Of a stretch of DNA of 64,000 nucleotides, positions 34,073-44,510 are shown piece after piece. Origin of the DNA: Orrella dioscoreae (GTDB lineage: Bacteria > Pseudomonadota > Gammaproteobacteria > Burkholderiales > Burkholderiaceae_B). The translations under genes were made by a program, and so were the position numbers. Position 1 is the stretch's first letter. Every line of letters starts with the position of its first letter. The stretch covers positions 3,906,001-3,970,000 of the forward strand of contig NZ_LT907988.1 in assembly GCF_900089455.2 (NCBI RefSeq), read 5' to 3'. Below the pieces are notes generated by a model. That model saw nothing but the letters and a program-made list of their open reading frames with translations. It was not told where the DNA came from and did not search any database.

Positions 34073-34179
34073 CGATATAACATTCCAAATAAAAGCCCTG
34101 AAAATCCAATGGCTTTTATCTATCGATCCTGGACTGCCAAAACAGCCGCAGAAGATCAATATGATATAACATTTCAAAT
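34073..34179. promoter_or_regulatory. AT-rich region with a repeated 18-base motif before the receptor gene
   Basis: Two direct copies of GATATAACATT(C/T)CAAAT lie at 34073-34090 and 34162-34179, agreeing at 16 of 18 positions and 89 bases apart in a stretch far more AT-rich than its surroundings. Copy 1 falls in the 5' leader of the receptor gene and contains TTATAT, a possible -10 on the minus strand. Weak resemblance to NATWAT-type Fur sites is not enough to name a regulator. Confidence 0.45.
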
Positions 34180-34209
34180 TCTGAGCAAAAACTTCGCCAA
34201 ATGTCACGC

Positions 34210-35172
34210 TCAGGCTTCCGGACAGGGATGCCGCTCGCGCCAATGGCGGGCGATATCGATGCGGCGGCACACCCAGACACGGTCGTGCGTGCCCAGGTAG
34301 TCCAGGAAACGCTGCAATGCCGTGATCCGCCCTGGCCTGCCCAGCAGGCGGCAATGCATGCCGATGCTCATCATGCGCGGCGTCTCGGCGCCTTCGGCAT
34401 ACAAGGTGTCGAAGCTGTCCTTCAAATATTGGAAGAACGGGTCGGCGTGCGAATAGCCTTGCGGCAGCGCGAAACGCATGTCGTTGCAGTCCAGGGTGTA
34501 GGGCACGATCAGTTGCGGCACCTGCCTGCCGTCGCTGCGCGTCACCCGCAACCAGAACGGCAGGTCGTCTCCGTAATAGTCGCTGTCGTACAAAAAGCCG
34601 CCGTCGTCGGCCACCAGCCGGCGCGTGCGCGGGCTGTCGCGGCCGGTGTACCAGCCCAGCGGCCGCGCGCCCGTCATCTGCGTCAGCACATCGATGGCCC
34701 GCCGCATGTGATCGCGCTCGGTCGCCTCGTCGATCTCCTGGTAATGGATCCAGCGCCAGCCGTGGCAGGCGATTTCATGCTCCGCCGCCACCAGGGCATC
34801 GACCAGCTCGGGGTGCCGCGCCAGCGCCATGCCCACGCCGAACACGGTCAGGGGCAGGCCGCGCCGTTCGAATTCGCGCAGGATGCGCCACACACCCACG
34901 CGCGACCCATACTCGTAGATGCTCTCCATGCTCATGTGGCGTCCCGGATAGCTGGCCGGGTTGAACATCTCGGACAGGAACTGCTCCGAACCCGCATCGC
35001 CATGCAGCACGCTGTTCTCGCCCCCCTCTTCGTAGTTCAGCACGAACTGCACGGCGATCCTCGCGCCGCCCGGCCAGTCGGCATCGGGCACGTGGCGGCC
35101 ATAGCCGATCAGGTCACGGGGGTAATCAGGGTCCAGCGGCGCTTGCGGCTTGCCGGCGAAGTCAGCAGTCAT
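34210..35172 (-). CDS. puuE: Allantoinase-type polysaccharide deacetylase (PuuE)
   Basis: 320 residues, NodB-fold metal-dependent amidohydrolase. The sequence has the PuuE pattern: YPRDLIGYGRHVPDADWPGG, VQFVLNYEEGGENSVLHGDA, FGVGMALARHPELVDAL, HEIACHGWRWIHYQEIDEAT, and ARPLGWYTGRDSPRTRRLV. PuuE hydrolyses (S)-allantoin to allantoate without the urease-type fold of classical allantoinase. It is the last gene of the ABC importer/racemase unit and 36 bases from the racemase gene, which supports a ureide pathway. Confidence 0.9.
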   Translation of the reverse strand: MTADFAGKPQAPLDPDYPRDLIGYGRHVPDADWPGGARIAVQFVLNYEEGGENSVLHGDAGSEQFLSEMFNPASYPGRHMSMESIYEYGSRVGVWRILREFERRGLPLTVFGVGMALARHPELVDALVAAEHEIACHGWRWIHYQEIDEATERDHMRRAIDVLTQMTGARPLGWYTGRDSPRTRRLVADDGGFLYDSDYYGDDLPFWLRVTRSDGRQVPQLIVPYTLDCNDMRFALPQGYSHADPFFQYLKDSFDTLYAEGAETPRMMSIGMHCRLLGRPGRITALQRFLDYLGTHDRVWVCRRIDIARHWRERHPCPEA

Positions 35173-35208
35173 GGCGGGGGCACTCGTGTCGAAGGTCTTG
35201 CCGGCGGG

Positions 35209-35934
35209 TCACGCGCCAGCGGGTGGCCAATGCTGCAGTACCTTGGGCAGCGGCGGCGCATAGGTGCGGATCTTGGAGGTCTTCAAGCCCAGCCTGACCA
35301 GCGACTCGGCCACCGCCACCGCCGCTGTCACGCCGTCAACCACGGGCACGCCGGTGGCAAGGCGAACCTGCTCGTCCAGGCCCGCCATGCCACCACAGCC
35401 CAGGCACAGCACCTCCGCGCGGTCCTCGTCGACCGCCCGGCGCGCCTGGGCGACGATGGCCTCGCAAGCCTGCACCGGGCTTTCCTCCAGGTCAAGCACC
35501 GCCAGCCCGCTGGCGCGCACCGACGCGCAGCGCGCGTCCAGCCCGGCCAGCTTGAGCCGGTCCTCGATCAGGGGCACGGCACGGTCCAGGGTGGTGATGA
35601 CCGAATACGAGCGCCCCAGGAACATGGCGACGCTGGCGGCGGCTTCGGTGATGTCGACCACCGGCACCGTCAACAGCTCCTGCAGGCCCTCGCGGCCATG
35701 CTCGCCGAAACCGGCCTGTATCACGGCATCGTAAGGACCGGCATACGCCCGCACGCACTCCATCACGGCCACGGCAGCCAGGTAGCTTTCGAAATTGCCT
35801 TCCACCGACGGCGCGCCGAAGGCGGGCGTCAGCCCCACGATCTCGGTGCCCGCGGCGGCCACCGCGCGCGCCTGCGCGGCAATGGTCTGCGTCATGGCAT
35901 CCGTGGTATTGACGTTGACGACAAGCAGGCGCAT
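35209..35934 (-). CDS. Asp/Glu/hydantoin racemase family, probable allantoin racemase
   Basis: 241 residues with the two-Cys racemase layout of HyuE/HpxA proteins: NVNTTDAMTQTIAAQARAVA at the N-terminus, AVIQAGFGEHGREGLQELLT (where the first Cys of many homologues is replaced by an Ala/Gly-rich stretch), and EVLCLGCGGMAGLDEQV containing the C-terminal catalytic Cys. The start ATG 35934 overlaps the ABC ATPase stop. With PuuE downstream, interconversion of allantoin enantiomers is the likely role; a hydantoin substrate is the alternative. Confidence 0.85.
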   Translation of the reverse strand: MRLLVVNVNTTDAMTQTIAAQARAVAAAGTEIVGLTPAFGAPSVEGNFESYLAAVAVMECVRAYAGPYDAVIQAGFGEHGREGLQELLTVPVVDITEAAASVAMFLGRSYSVITTLDRAVPLIEDRLKLAGLDARCASVRASGLAVLDLEESPVQACEAIVAQARRAVDEDRAEVLCLGCGGMAGLDEQVRLATGVPVVDGVTAAVAVAESLVRLGLKTSKIRTYAPPLPKVLQHWPPAGA

Positions 35935-36934
35935 CAGGCGGTCTCCGGAATGGCGTTGCGGGGCCGGGCGTGCACGCAGCGCACCTCGTGGCCCTCGCCT
36001 ACCGTGACGATGGCAGGCACGGCCGACAGGCAGGCGGACTCGGCCCGCGCACAGCGCGGCGCGAACGCGCACCCCGCCGGCAGCGCGGACAGGTCGGGCG
36101 GAGACCCCGGAATCGTCTGCAGGCGTTCGCCCTTGCGCATCGCCCCGTGGGCGCGGCCATGCAGCAACGCGATGGTGTAGGGATGCTGCGGCGCCCGCAG
36201 CAATTGCGCCAGCGTGCCCTGCTCGACGATGCGCCCGCCATACATGACCGCCACCCGATCGGCGATCTCGGCGGCCGCGCCGATGTCGTGCGTCACGAAC
36301 ACGATGGACAAGCCCAGGTCGCGCTGCAGTTCGCGCAGCAGCAGCAGGATCTGGATCTGCACCGTCGCGTCCAGGGCCGTGGTCGGCTCGTCGGCCAGCA
36401 GCACCTTGGGGTTGCAGGACAGCGCCAGCGCAATCATCGCGCGCTGGCGCATGCCGCCGGACATCTCGTGCGGGTACGCCTGCAGGCGGCGCGCCGGACT
36501 GGGGATGCGCACGCGCTCGAACAGCGACAGCGCCTGGCTGCGCGCCTGCGTGGCACTTGCGCCGGTGTGGCGCCGCACCATCTCTTCGATCTGCTTGCCC
36601 ACCGGATAGACCGGGTCCAGCGCCAACAGCGGCTCCTGGAAGATCATCGACACGACGGGGCCACGCATCGCGGCCAGCTGGCGCGCGTTCATGGCCATCA
36701 CGTCCTGTCCGTCGACCCGCATCTGCCCGCGCATCGTGGTGCGCCGGGGCGGGTGCAGCCGCATCAGGGCGCGCAAGGTCACGCTCTTGCCCGAACCGGA
36801 CTCGCCGATCAGCGCCACCGCCTCGCCGCGCGCCACATCCAGGCTGACGCCATTCAGGGCGTGCACGGTCTTGGCGCCAGCCTGGAAGCTGACCTCCAGG
36901 TCTCGGATGCGCACCAGCGCCTGGGTATCGGCCG

Positions 36935-36938
<4 letters not shown>
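35934..36938 (-). CDS. Dipeptide-type ABC transporter ATP-binding protein (DppD/OppD)
   Basis: 334 residues. Walker A GESGSGKS, Q-loop MIFQEPLLALDPVYPVGKQI, signature MSGGMRQRAMIALAL, Walker B VLLADEPTTALD, H-loop FVTHDIGAAAEIAD. The C-terminal oligopeptide extension holds the iron-sulfur-type Cys group typical of DppD/OppD (AGCAFAPRCARAESAC, then RCVHAR). It overlaps both neighbours by a few bases. Works as heterodimer with the next ATPase. Confidence 0.93.
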
Positions 36939-37986
<1,048 letters not shown>

Positions 37987-37990
<4 letters not shown>

Positions 37991-38892
37991 TCCTTCACCT
38001 CCATGGCGCTGCGCAGTCCGTCGGACAGCAGGTTGAACGAGATGGACGTGATGAAGATCATGACGCCCGGCAGCGCCGCGACCCACGGCTGCGTGTAGAT
38101 GGCCGTGCGCAGGGTATTGAGCATCAGGCCCCACTCCGGTTCCGGCGGACGCACGCCCAGCCCCAGGAAGGACAGGCCGGACGCCAGGATCATCGAGACC
38201 GAGATCAGGCTCGTGGCATAGACGAATATCGGTCCCAGCACGTTCGACAGGACGTGCACGCGCACGATGGTCACCGGGCCGGCCCCCGACGCACGCGCCG
38301 CATCGACGTAGTCGCTGCGGCGCACCTGCGTGGTCACGCTTTCGGCCACCCGCACGATCTGCGGAATGAACACGATGGTGAGCGAGATGATGGCGTTCAG
38401 GATGCCTGCCCCCAGCGTGCCCGACAGCGCGATGGCCAGCAGCACCGAGGGAAACGCAAAGAACACGTCGACCACGCGCATGATGACGGTGTTGGTCATG
38501 CCGCCGGCATAGCCCGCCAATATCCCCACGGCGCTCCCGATGACGAAGGCCGCGATCACGGGCACGATGCCCATGAAGAGCGACAAGCGCGCGCCCACCA
38601 TGAGACGCGACAGCATGTCGCGGCCCAGTTCGTCGGCGCCCAGCGGATAGCCCTCGGTGCCGATCGGGCGCAGGCGCCGCAGCATCGACGCCTGGTACGG
38701 GTCGGCCGGCGTGATCCAAGGCGCCAGCAAGGCCACGATGATCAGCAGCAGGATCACGGCGCCGGCGCCCAGCGCGACGGGATCGCGACGCAGCCGGCGC
38801 AGGACGTTGGACCAGTAGCCGGGCGAACGCACGATGGGCAGGGTCGCGGCCGGCGTGGCGACAGCGGCGACGCGCAAGGTAGAGTCGGCCAT
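37987..38892 (-). CDS. Dipeptide-type ABC transporter permease (DppC)
   Basis: 301 residues, six membrane segments, with the DppC N-terminal OppC_N segment (RRDPVALGAGAVILLLIIVA) and the EAA loop (VRRSDYVDAARASGAGPVTI, then HVLSNVLGP). A cytoplasmic N-terminal region of about 35 residues precedes the first helix. Four bases separate it from the DppB-type gene upstream. Confidence 0.93.
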
Positions 38893-38896
38893 CGCC

Positions 38897-39850
38897 TCAG
38901 CTCCTTTCGATGCGTGGATCGAACAGCCCCTGCAGGATGTCGACCAGCAGGTTCAGCACCACGAAGAACAGGGCCAGCACCAGGATCGTTCCCTGCAGCA
39001 GCGGCAGGTCACGCTGGAAGATGGCGGCGTTCAGCAGGAATCCGGTGCCGGGCCACGAGAAGACGGTTTCGATCAGGATCGAGCCGCCCAGCAGATAGCC
39101 CAGCTGCAGCCCCATCACCGCCAGCGCAGTGGGCGCACAGTTCTTCACCACATGCAGGAAGACGCCCAGGTCGGACAGGCCGCGCGCGCGCAGGCCCACC
39201 ACGAACTCCTGGGACAGGGTTTCGGCCACCAGCGCCCGCACCGTCCGCGCGATGATGCCCATCGGGATCACCGACATGGTCACGGCGGGCAGGATCATGT
39301 GCCGGATGTGCGCCCAGTCGAACGCCCAATCGGCCGAACTGCCCGGCCCGGCGCCCGTCGGCGGCAGCCACATCAGCTGCGTCGAGAACACGATGACCAG
39401 CACCATGCCCAGCCAGTAGTGCGGCACGCTGACGCCGACCACCGACACGAACGACGCGATGCGGTCCATCACCGAGTTGCGGTAATAGCCCCCCACGAAC
39501 CCCAGGAAGCTGCCCACGATGAAGCCCAGCACCGTGGCCACACAGGCAAGGCGCAAGGTGTTGCCAACCGCATGCCACACCTCGGTGGCCACCGGCCGAC
39601 CCGTGGCGATGGAGACGCCCAGGTCGCCCTGCAGCGCCCGCCAGATCCAGGACAGGAATTGCTCCGGCAAGGGACGATCAAAGCCATACAGCGTCATCAA
39701 CTGCCGCTGCAGCTCGACCGACGCGTCTGGCGGCAGGATCGACACCAGCGGATCGCCCGGCGCCAGATGGATCAGAAGAAAGCACAGCAGCGCAACGCCC
39801 ACCATGATGGGCAAGGCGTAGGCGACGCGCCGAAAGACATACCCGAGCAT
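38897..39850 (-). CDS. Dipeptide-type ABC transporter permease (DppB)
   Basis: 317 residues. Two ATGs two codons apart are possible (39856 and 39850); 39850 has GGGGG six bases upstream and gives the family's usual opening MLGYVFRRVAYALPIM. Features: APGDPLVSILPPDAS periplasmic loop, EAA loop LSQEFVVGLRARGLSDLGVF, and the closing VDILQGLFDPRIE. The substrate-binding protein gene lies 54 bases upstream. Confidence 0.92.
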   Translation of the reverse strand: MLGYVFRRVAYALPIMVGVALLCFLLIHLAPGDPLVSILPPDASVELQRQLMTLYGFDRPLPEQFLSWIWRALQGDLGVSIATGRPVATEVWHAVGNTLRLACVATVLGFIVGSFLGFVGGYYRNSVMDRIASFVSVVGVSVPHYWLGMVLVIVFSTQLMWLPPTGAGPGSSADWAFDWAHIRHMILPAVTMSVIPMGIIARTVRALVAETLSQEFVVGLRARGLSDLGVFLHVVKNCAPTALAVMGLQLGYLLGGSILIETVFSWPGTGFLLNAAIFQRDLPLLQGTILVLALFFVVLNLLVDILQGLFDPRIERS

Positions 39851-39904
39851 GAGCATCCCCCGAAAGCGTACCGGCCGCCCCGCGAGCGGCCGGCGGGTTC
39901 AACA

Positions 39905-41572
39905 TCAGTCGATCGACATCGTGGCGATATCGATGAACCAGCTCTTGGGCTGCACCACGCCCTTGACCTTGGGCGAGATCGCACGCGGGCCGACGTCGTG
40001 CGCGATCCACACGAACGGGGCTTCCTCGACCACGCGCGCATGCAGCTTGGCAAGCGCGGCGTCGCGCTCGGCGGGCGTGAAGGTGGTGCGCGCCGCCGCG
40101 ATCAGGCCGTCGATCTCGGCGTTGCCGAAGTAGCCCCAGTTGTTGGAGACCGGCGGGAAGGTCTTGGTGCTGACGAAACGCACCATCGCGAAGAACGGAT
40201 CCATCGAGGCGTAGCTGACGTTGATGGCGTCGCTGCCATTGGCCGAGGGATCCTTCGCCCCCTTGCGCCAGTTCGTGAACAAGGTGTTCCACTCGACCAC
40301 GTCGAAGGTCACGTCGAAGTAGCACTCCTTCAGGTTCTGCTGCACGTACTCGTTCATGGGCAGCGGCTGCATCTGGCCGGACCCCGACGCCGAGGTCTGC
40401 ACCTTCACCTTGATCGGCTTGGCCTTGGAATAGCCCGCCTCTGCCATCAGCTTGCGCGCGGCCTCGGGGTCGTACTTGATGTCGAACGTGGGGTTGCCCC
40501 ACCACGGGTGGCCCGGGGGCACGGTGCCCTTGGGCTCGCCCATCATGCCCCCCAGCAGCTGCTTGAGCTCGCCGCGATTCACGCACAGGTTGGCGGCATG
40601 GCGCACACGGCGGTCCAGCCAGGGCGACCCCTCATTGAACGACAACTGCCACGGCCACACGTGCGGCTGCTCGTTGGAATAGATCACGAAGCCACGGCTC
40701 TTGATGGCGTCGAAGGCATCCGGCGCCGGCGCCTCGATCCAGTCCACCTGCCCCGACATCAGCGCGGCGGTGCGGGCATTGGCTTCCGGCAAGGGCAGCA
40801 GCACGACGCGGTCGATCTTGGGCCGGCGCTTCTCGTCCCAGTATTGGTCGTTCTTCACCAGTTCCAGCCGTTCACGCGGCACGAAGCTCGCCATCTTGAA
40901 GGGCCCCGTGCCCGACGCATCGACCGCGAAGGCCGCCCAGGCCCGCTGCGAGCGCTCCGCCGCATCGGTGACGGAGGCCGGCACCTCCGCCAGCTTCTTC
41001 TGCCAATGCGCCGGAGACGCCATGTACAGGTTGGTCAGGTTGATGGGAAGAAAGGAGTCGGGCTCCGAGGTCTTCAACTCGACGGTCAGGTCATCGATCT
41101 TGCGCGCCGACCTCAGCGTGGGCATGCGCGAGGCGGTGACGCCCACCTGGCTGGCATCGAATTGCGGCGCGCTCTTGTCCAGCACCTTGCCCACGTTCCA
41201 GACCACGGCGTCGGCATTGAAGGGCGAGCCGTCGTGGAAGGTCACGCCGGGGCGCAGCTTGAACACCCACACGGTGTTGTCCTTGGCGTCCACTTCCCAC
41301 GACTCGGCCAGATCCGGAATCAGCACGCTCGGACCGTCCTTCTGCGACAGGTCCCATTGCGTCAACCCGTCGTACATCGGAATACCGGTAAAGCGATTGC
41401 CCTCGAAGCCCTGGTCGGGCTGGCCCAGCGTGCGCGGGATGTCGCCCGCCGTCATGCCGATGCGCAGCACCTTCTCGGCTTGCGCCACCCCAGGGAGCGT
41501 CAGCGCGGCGCCGGCCGCCAGCATGGCTACCGCGGCAGCGAGGGTCTTGATGCGAATACTCCGTGTCTGCAT
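39905..41572 (-). CDS. Dipeptide-type ABC transporter substrate-binding protein
   Basis: 555 residues, family 5 solute-binding protein. The signal peptide ends GVAQA-E and the mature protein starts KVLRIGMTAGDIPRTLGQPD. Family features: MYDGLTQWDLSQKD, LAESWEVDAKDNTVWVFKLR, VTFHDGSPFNADAVVWNV, GTGPFKMASFVPRERLEL. The neighbouring allantoinase, racemase and allantoate-amidohydrolase-type enzymes suggest a ureide rather than a peptide as ligand. It is the first gene of an importer operon running to the allantoinase gene. Confidence 0.92.
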   Translation of the reverse strand: MQTRSIRIKTLAAAVAMLAAGAALTLPGVAQAEKVLRIGMTAGDIPRTLGQPDQGFEGNRFTGIPMYDGLTQWDLSQKDGPSVLIPDLAESWEVDAKDNTVWVFKLRPGVTFHDGSPFNADAVVWNVGKVLDKSAPQFDASQVGVTASRMPTLRSARKIDDLTVELKTSEPDSFLPINLTNLYMASPAHWQKKLAEVPASVTDAAERSQRAWAAFAVDASGTGPFKMASFVPRERLELVKNDQYWDEKRRPKIDRVVLLPLPEANARTAALMSGQVDWIEAPAPDAFDAIKSRGFVIYSNEQPHVWPWQLSFNEGSPWLDRRVRHAANLCVNRGELKQLLGGMMGEPKGTVPPGHPWWGNPTFDIKYDPEAARKLMAEAGYSKAKPIKVKVQTSASGSGQMQPLPMNEYVQQNLKECYFDVTFDVVEWNTLFTNWRKGAKDPSANGSDAINVSYASMDPFFAMVRFVSTKTFPPVSNNWGYFGNAEIDGLIAAARTTFTPAERDAALAKLHARVVEEAPFVWIAHDVGPRAISPKVKGVVQPKSWFIDIATMSID

Positions 41573-41922
41573 TTTTGATCTCCGAAGTCTTGCGTAGGCA
41601 AGGCGTCATGGGAAAGGTCCAACACTGACGACGGTTCGCGCGGGGTGCTCCCGAACAAACTGCGCACAGAGTTAGTACACAATCTGAGCATGCAATATCC
41701 ATGCCAACGCTCGCAATCCTGCGGAAATGACGGCGGGATACAGGGTAATCACGGAGAGTCTGCCGGCAATCGCGCCACGACGATCCTGGCCTCGACCAGG
41801 AAAATTCATGCGCGATGCGCGGCATGGGAGGGCGTGCGCGGCACACGCAGCAGAGCCACCCGGACGGGGGTGGACACCGACGCACCATCCCGATGCATCG
41901 GCGCCTTGCACTGGTGCAAGCG
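41573..41922. other. 350-base intergenic region with an inverted repeat
   Basis: Separates the amidohydrolase gene from the binding protein gene, both on the minus strand. It should hold the importer promoter. A perfect inverted repeat CTTGCAC-TG-GTGCAAG (41905-41920) lies 3 bases past the amidohydrolase stop, and could be a terminator stem or an operator. TTAGTACACAA near 41672 resembles half of a GntR-type site. No gene was seen. Confidence 0.45.
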
Positions 41923-43194
41923 TCAGTCAGCCACGCCCGCGCGCGCCAGCATCGCGTGCAGCAGGACATTGCAGCCGGCCTCGAGATGGTCGGGCCGCGC
42001 GTCTTCGATCTCGTTGTGGCTGATCCCGTCCTTGCAGGGCACGAAGATCATGGCCGCGGGCGCGACGCGTGCCATATACACCGCGTCATGGCCCGCACCG
42101 CTGACCACGTCCATGGCCGACAGCCCCAGCGCGGCCGCCCCCTGGCGCACGGACTGCACCAGCTCCTGCGCGAACGGCTGCGGCGGGAAATACACCACCT
42201 GCTCGACCTGGGCGCTGACACCGCCGCGCTCCGCCGCCGCCGCGACCGCCGCGCGCAGCGCGGTGTCCATCGCCGACAGCGTCTTGTCGTCGGCGGCGCG
42301 CATATCCACCGTGAACCGGACGCGGCCCGGAATCACGTTGCGCGAATTGGGGAACACGTCCATCCAGCCCACCGTCGCGCGCGCATTGGGCGCATGGGCC
42401 AGCGCGATGTCGTTGGCGGCGCGCACCACGTCGGACGCGGCCAGCAAGGCGTCGTGGCGCAGCGGCATCGGCGTCGGTCCCGCGTGCGCCTCCACGCCCG
42501 TCAGCACCACGTCATACCAGCGCTGCCCCAGCGCGGCCGTCACCACGCCGATCACCGTGTCGGCATTCTCTAGCACGGGGCCCTGCTCGATGTGCGCCTC
42601 GAAATAGGCCGCGACGCCGTCGGCCCGTGCCGGCGGCACCGGTTCCGCGCCCGCATACCCGATGCTTGCCAAGGCCTCGCGCACGCTCACGCCTTCGCGA
42701 TCCGCCTGGCCCAAGGCATGGTCAAGCGTGAAGGCGCCGGCATAGACGCCCGAGCCCATCATGACGGGCACGAAGCGCGAGCCCTCCTCGTTGGTCCAGA
42801 CCACCAGCTCCAGCGGGGCCTCGGTCTGGATGCCGGCGTCGTTGAGCGTGCGCAGCACCTCCAGCCCGGCCAGCACGCCATAGTTGCCGTCGAACTTGCC
42901 GCCGGTGGGCTGCGTGTCGATGTGGCTGCCGGTCATGACCACCGGCAGCGTGTCGCTGCGCCCAGCGCGGCGCGCAAAGATATTGCCGATCGCGTCGACG
43001 CGGATCTCGCAGCCGGCGTCCCTGGCCCAGGCACAGAACAGGTCACGGCCCTGCCGGTCGAGATCGGTCAGCGCCAGGCGGCAGACTCCGCCTTTCTCCG
43101 TGGCGCCGATGCGGGCGAGGTCCATCAGGGACTGCCAGAGGCGAGTGCCGTCGATGTGTATGTCGGTGTGGGTGTCGGGGGCTGCGGAATGCAT
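41923..43194 (-). CDS. Zn-dependent amidohydrolase of the allantoate amidohydrolase / N-carbamoylase family
   Basis: 423 residues, M20-type bimetal peptidase fold. The start ATG 43194 has AGGAG 5 bases upstream. Metal-binding motifs: MTGSHIDTQPTGGKFDGNYG (His, Asp), VVWTNEEGSRF (Glu-Glu), and ISHNEIEDARPDHLEAGCNV (C-terminal His). The dimerization lid includes AAYFEAHIEQGPVLENA. Members include AllC/HpxK (allantoate) and L-carbamoylases. In this context allantoate to ureidoglycolate is the best guess, with beta-ureidopropionase-like or carbamoylase activity as the alternative. Confidence 0.9.
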   Translation of the reverse strand: MHSAAPDTHTDIHIDGTRLWQSLMDLARIGATEKGGVCRLALTDLDRQGRDLFCAWARDAGCEIRVDAIGNIFARRAGRSDTLPVVMTGSHIDTQPTGGKFDGNYGVLAGLEVLRTLNDAGIQTEAPLELVVWTNEEGSRFVPVMMGSGVYAGAFTLDHALGQADREGVSVREALASIGYAGAEPVPPARADGVAAYFEAHIEQGPVLENADTVIGVVTAALGQRWYDVVLTGVEAHAGPTPMPLRHDALLAASDVVRAANDIALAHAPNARATVGWMDVFPNSRNVIPGRVRFTVDMRAADDKTLSAMDTALRAAVAAAAERGGVSAQVEQVVYFPPQPFAQELVQSVRQGAAALGLSAMDVVSGAGHDAVYMARVAPAAMIFVPCKDGISHNEIEDARPDHLEAGCNVLLHAMLARAGVAD

Positions 43195-43441
43195 GGGGGC
43201 TCCTGGCAACGGGAAGGGGGGATGCTTGGGGTGGGTAAAGCATCGCATCTTCGTCCGATTCTGCAAACCAGAAATTGCGGAGAGCCGCATGGGGACTGGG
43301 TCTTGGGGTGCACCGGGTTTGTGCAGGATGTGGTGCATGGGGCTGTGTTCAGAGGGTATCGCCCGGACATCCTGGGCGATACCCCGCCAGCCTGACGGCC
43401 ACCAAGCCGGACAGGCCTGGCCTTGGGTGCGGCCATGCACC

Positions 43442-44419
43442 CTACTGCGCCTGCACCCCCGCCGCCTGGACCACCGGCCGCCATTTCCGGATATCCGCCT
43501 GGATGATCTCGCGGAATTCCGCGGGCGTGACCGGCCTGGGCTCGGCGCCCTGCGCCGCGATGGCGTCCACCACCTCCTTGGCCTTCAGCATCTGGTTCAA
43601 CTCCCCGCTCAGCTTTTCCAGCACGGCGGGCGGCGTCTTGGCTGGCGCAACCAGGCCGTACCAGACGCGCACGTCGAAGTCCTTGTAGCCCGACTCCGCC
43701 ACCGTCGGCACATCCGGCAGCAGCGGACTGCGGGTCAGCGACGTGACCGCCAGCGCGCGCACCTTGCCGGACTGGATCTGCGAAAAGGCCGAGGGAATCG
43801 ACGTGAACATCAAGGGCACCTGCCCGCCCAGCAGATCCGCCATGGCCGGACCGGAGCCGCGATAGGGCACGTGCTGCATCTTGATACCCGCCACCTGCTG
43901 GAAAAGCTCCCCGGCAAGATGGGTGATCGTGCCAGCGCCTGGCGAGGCATAGTTGATGCTGCCGGGCTGGCGCTTGCCCTGCTCCACCACGTGCTTCAAG
44001 GTCGGGAACGGCGAGCCATCGCGGGTCACGATGACCAGCGGTGTCTCTCCCACCAGCCCCACCGGCGCGAAATCCTTGGTGCTGTGGTAGTTGATCTGCT
44101 TGTAGACCTCGGGCGCGATGACCATGTTGTCGATCTGCGCCAGGACAAGCTCGTAGCCATCGGGCTGCGCCCTGGCCACCGATGCCAGCCCCACCGTGCC
44201 GCCCGCGCCCGCGCGGTTCTCCGGCACCACGTTCCAGCCCTTGCCCGAGCCCAGGCCCTTGGCCACCACGCGGCCCAGGAAATCGGTGCCCCCGCCCGGC
44301 GGAAAGGGAATCACCAGGCGGATGGGCTTGTCCGGATACTGCTGCGCGACGGACGGGCTCGCCAACATCAGCGCCGCCGGCGCCAGCAGTCCCGCAAGTG
44401 CGATACGCATCTTGTTCAT
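43442..44419 (-). CDS. Bug/TctC-family periplasmic receptor
   Basis: 325 residues. The ATG 44419 is close to a strong GGAGGAGA site. The signal peptide ends SVAQ-Q, and the mature start YPDKPIRLVIPFPPGGGTDF is canonical. Further motifs are NVVPENRAGAGGTVGLASVA, INYASPGAGTITHLAGELF and MQHVPYRGSGPAMADLLGGQ. It follows the CoA transferase gene by about 90 bases in the same direction, so the ligand is probably the acid handled by the CoA transferase/lyase pair. Confidence 0.93.
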   Translation of the reverse strand: MNKMRIALAGLLAPAALMLASPSVAQQYPDKPIRLVIPFPPGGGTDFLGRVVAKGLGSGKGWNVVPENRAGAGGTVGLASVARAQPDGYELVLAQIDNMVIAPEVYKQINYHSTKDFAPVGLVGETPLVIVTRDGSPFPTLKHVVEQGKRQPGSINYASPGAGTITHLAGELFQQVAGIKMQHVPYRGSGPAMADLLGGQVPLMFTSIPSAFSQIQSGKVRALAVTSLTRSPLLPDVPTVAESGYKDFDVRVWYGLVAPAKTPPAVLEKLSGELNQMLKAKEVVDAIAAQGAEPRPVTPAEFREIIQADIRKWRPVVQAAGVQAQ

Positions 44420-44510
44420 GTCTCCTCCGTTATCGTTTGTGGCACTTCTGTGCTGCACGCTCGGCGGGCCGCCTCTGCGGGCGTAGTCGCCGGCGTCTTG
44501 CGGGGGAGGT

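Noticed and set aside
34051..34083. ATG at 34083 as the start of the TonB receptor
   Set aside because: No ribosome binding site, and it adds 11 residues before a good signal peptide; ATG 34050 has AAGGA at a proper distance.
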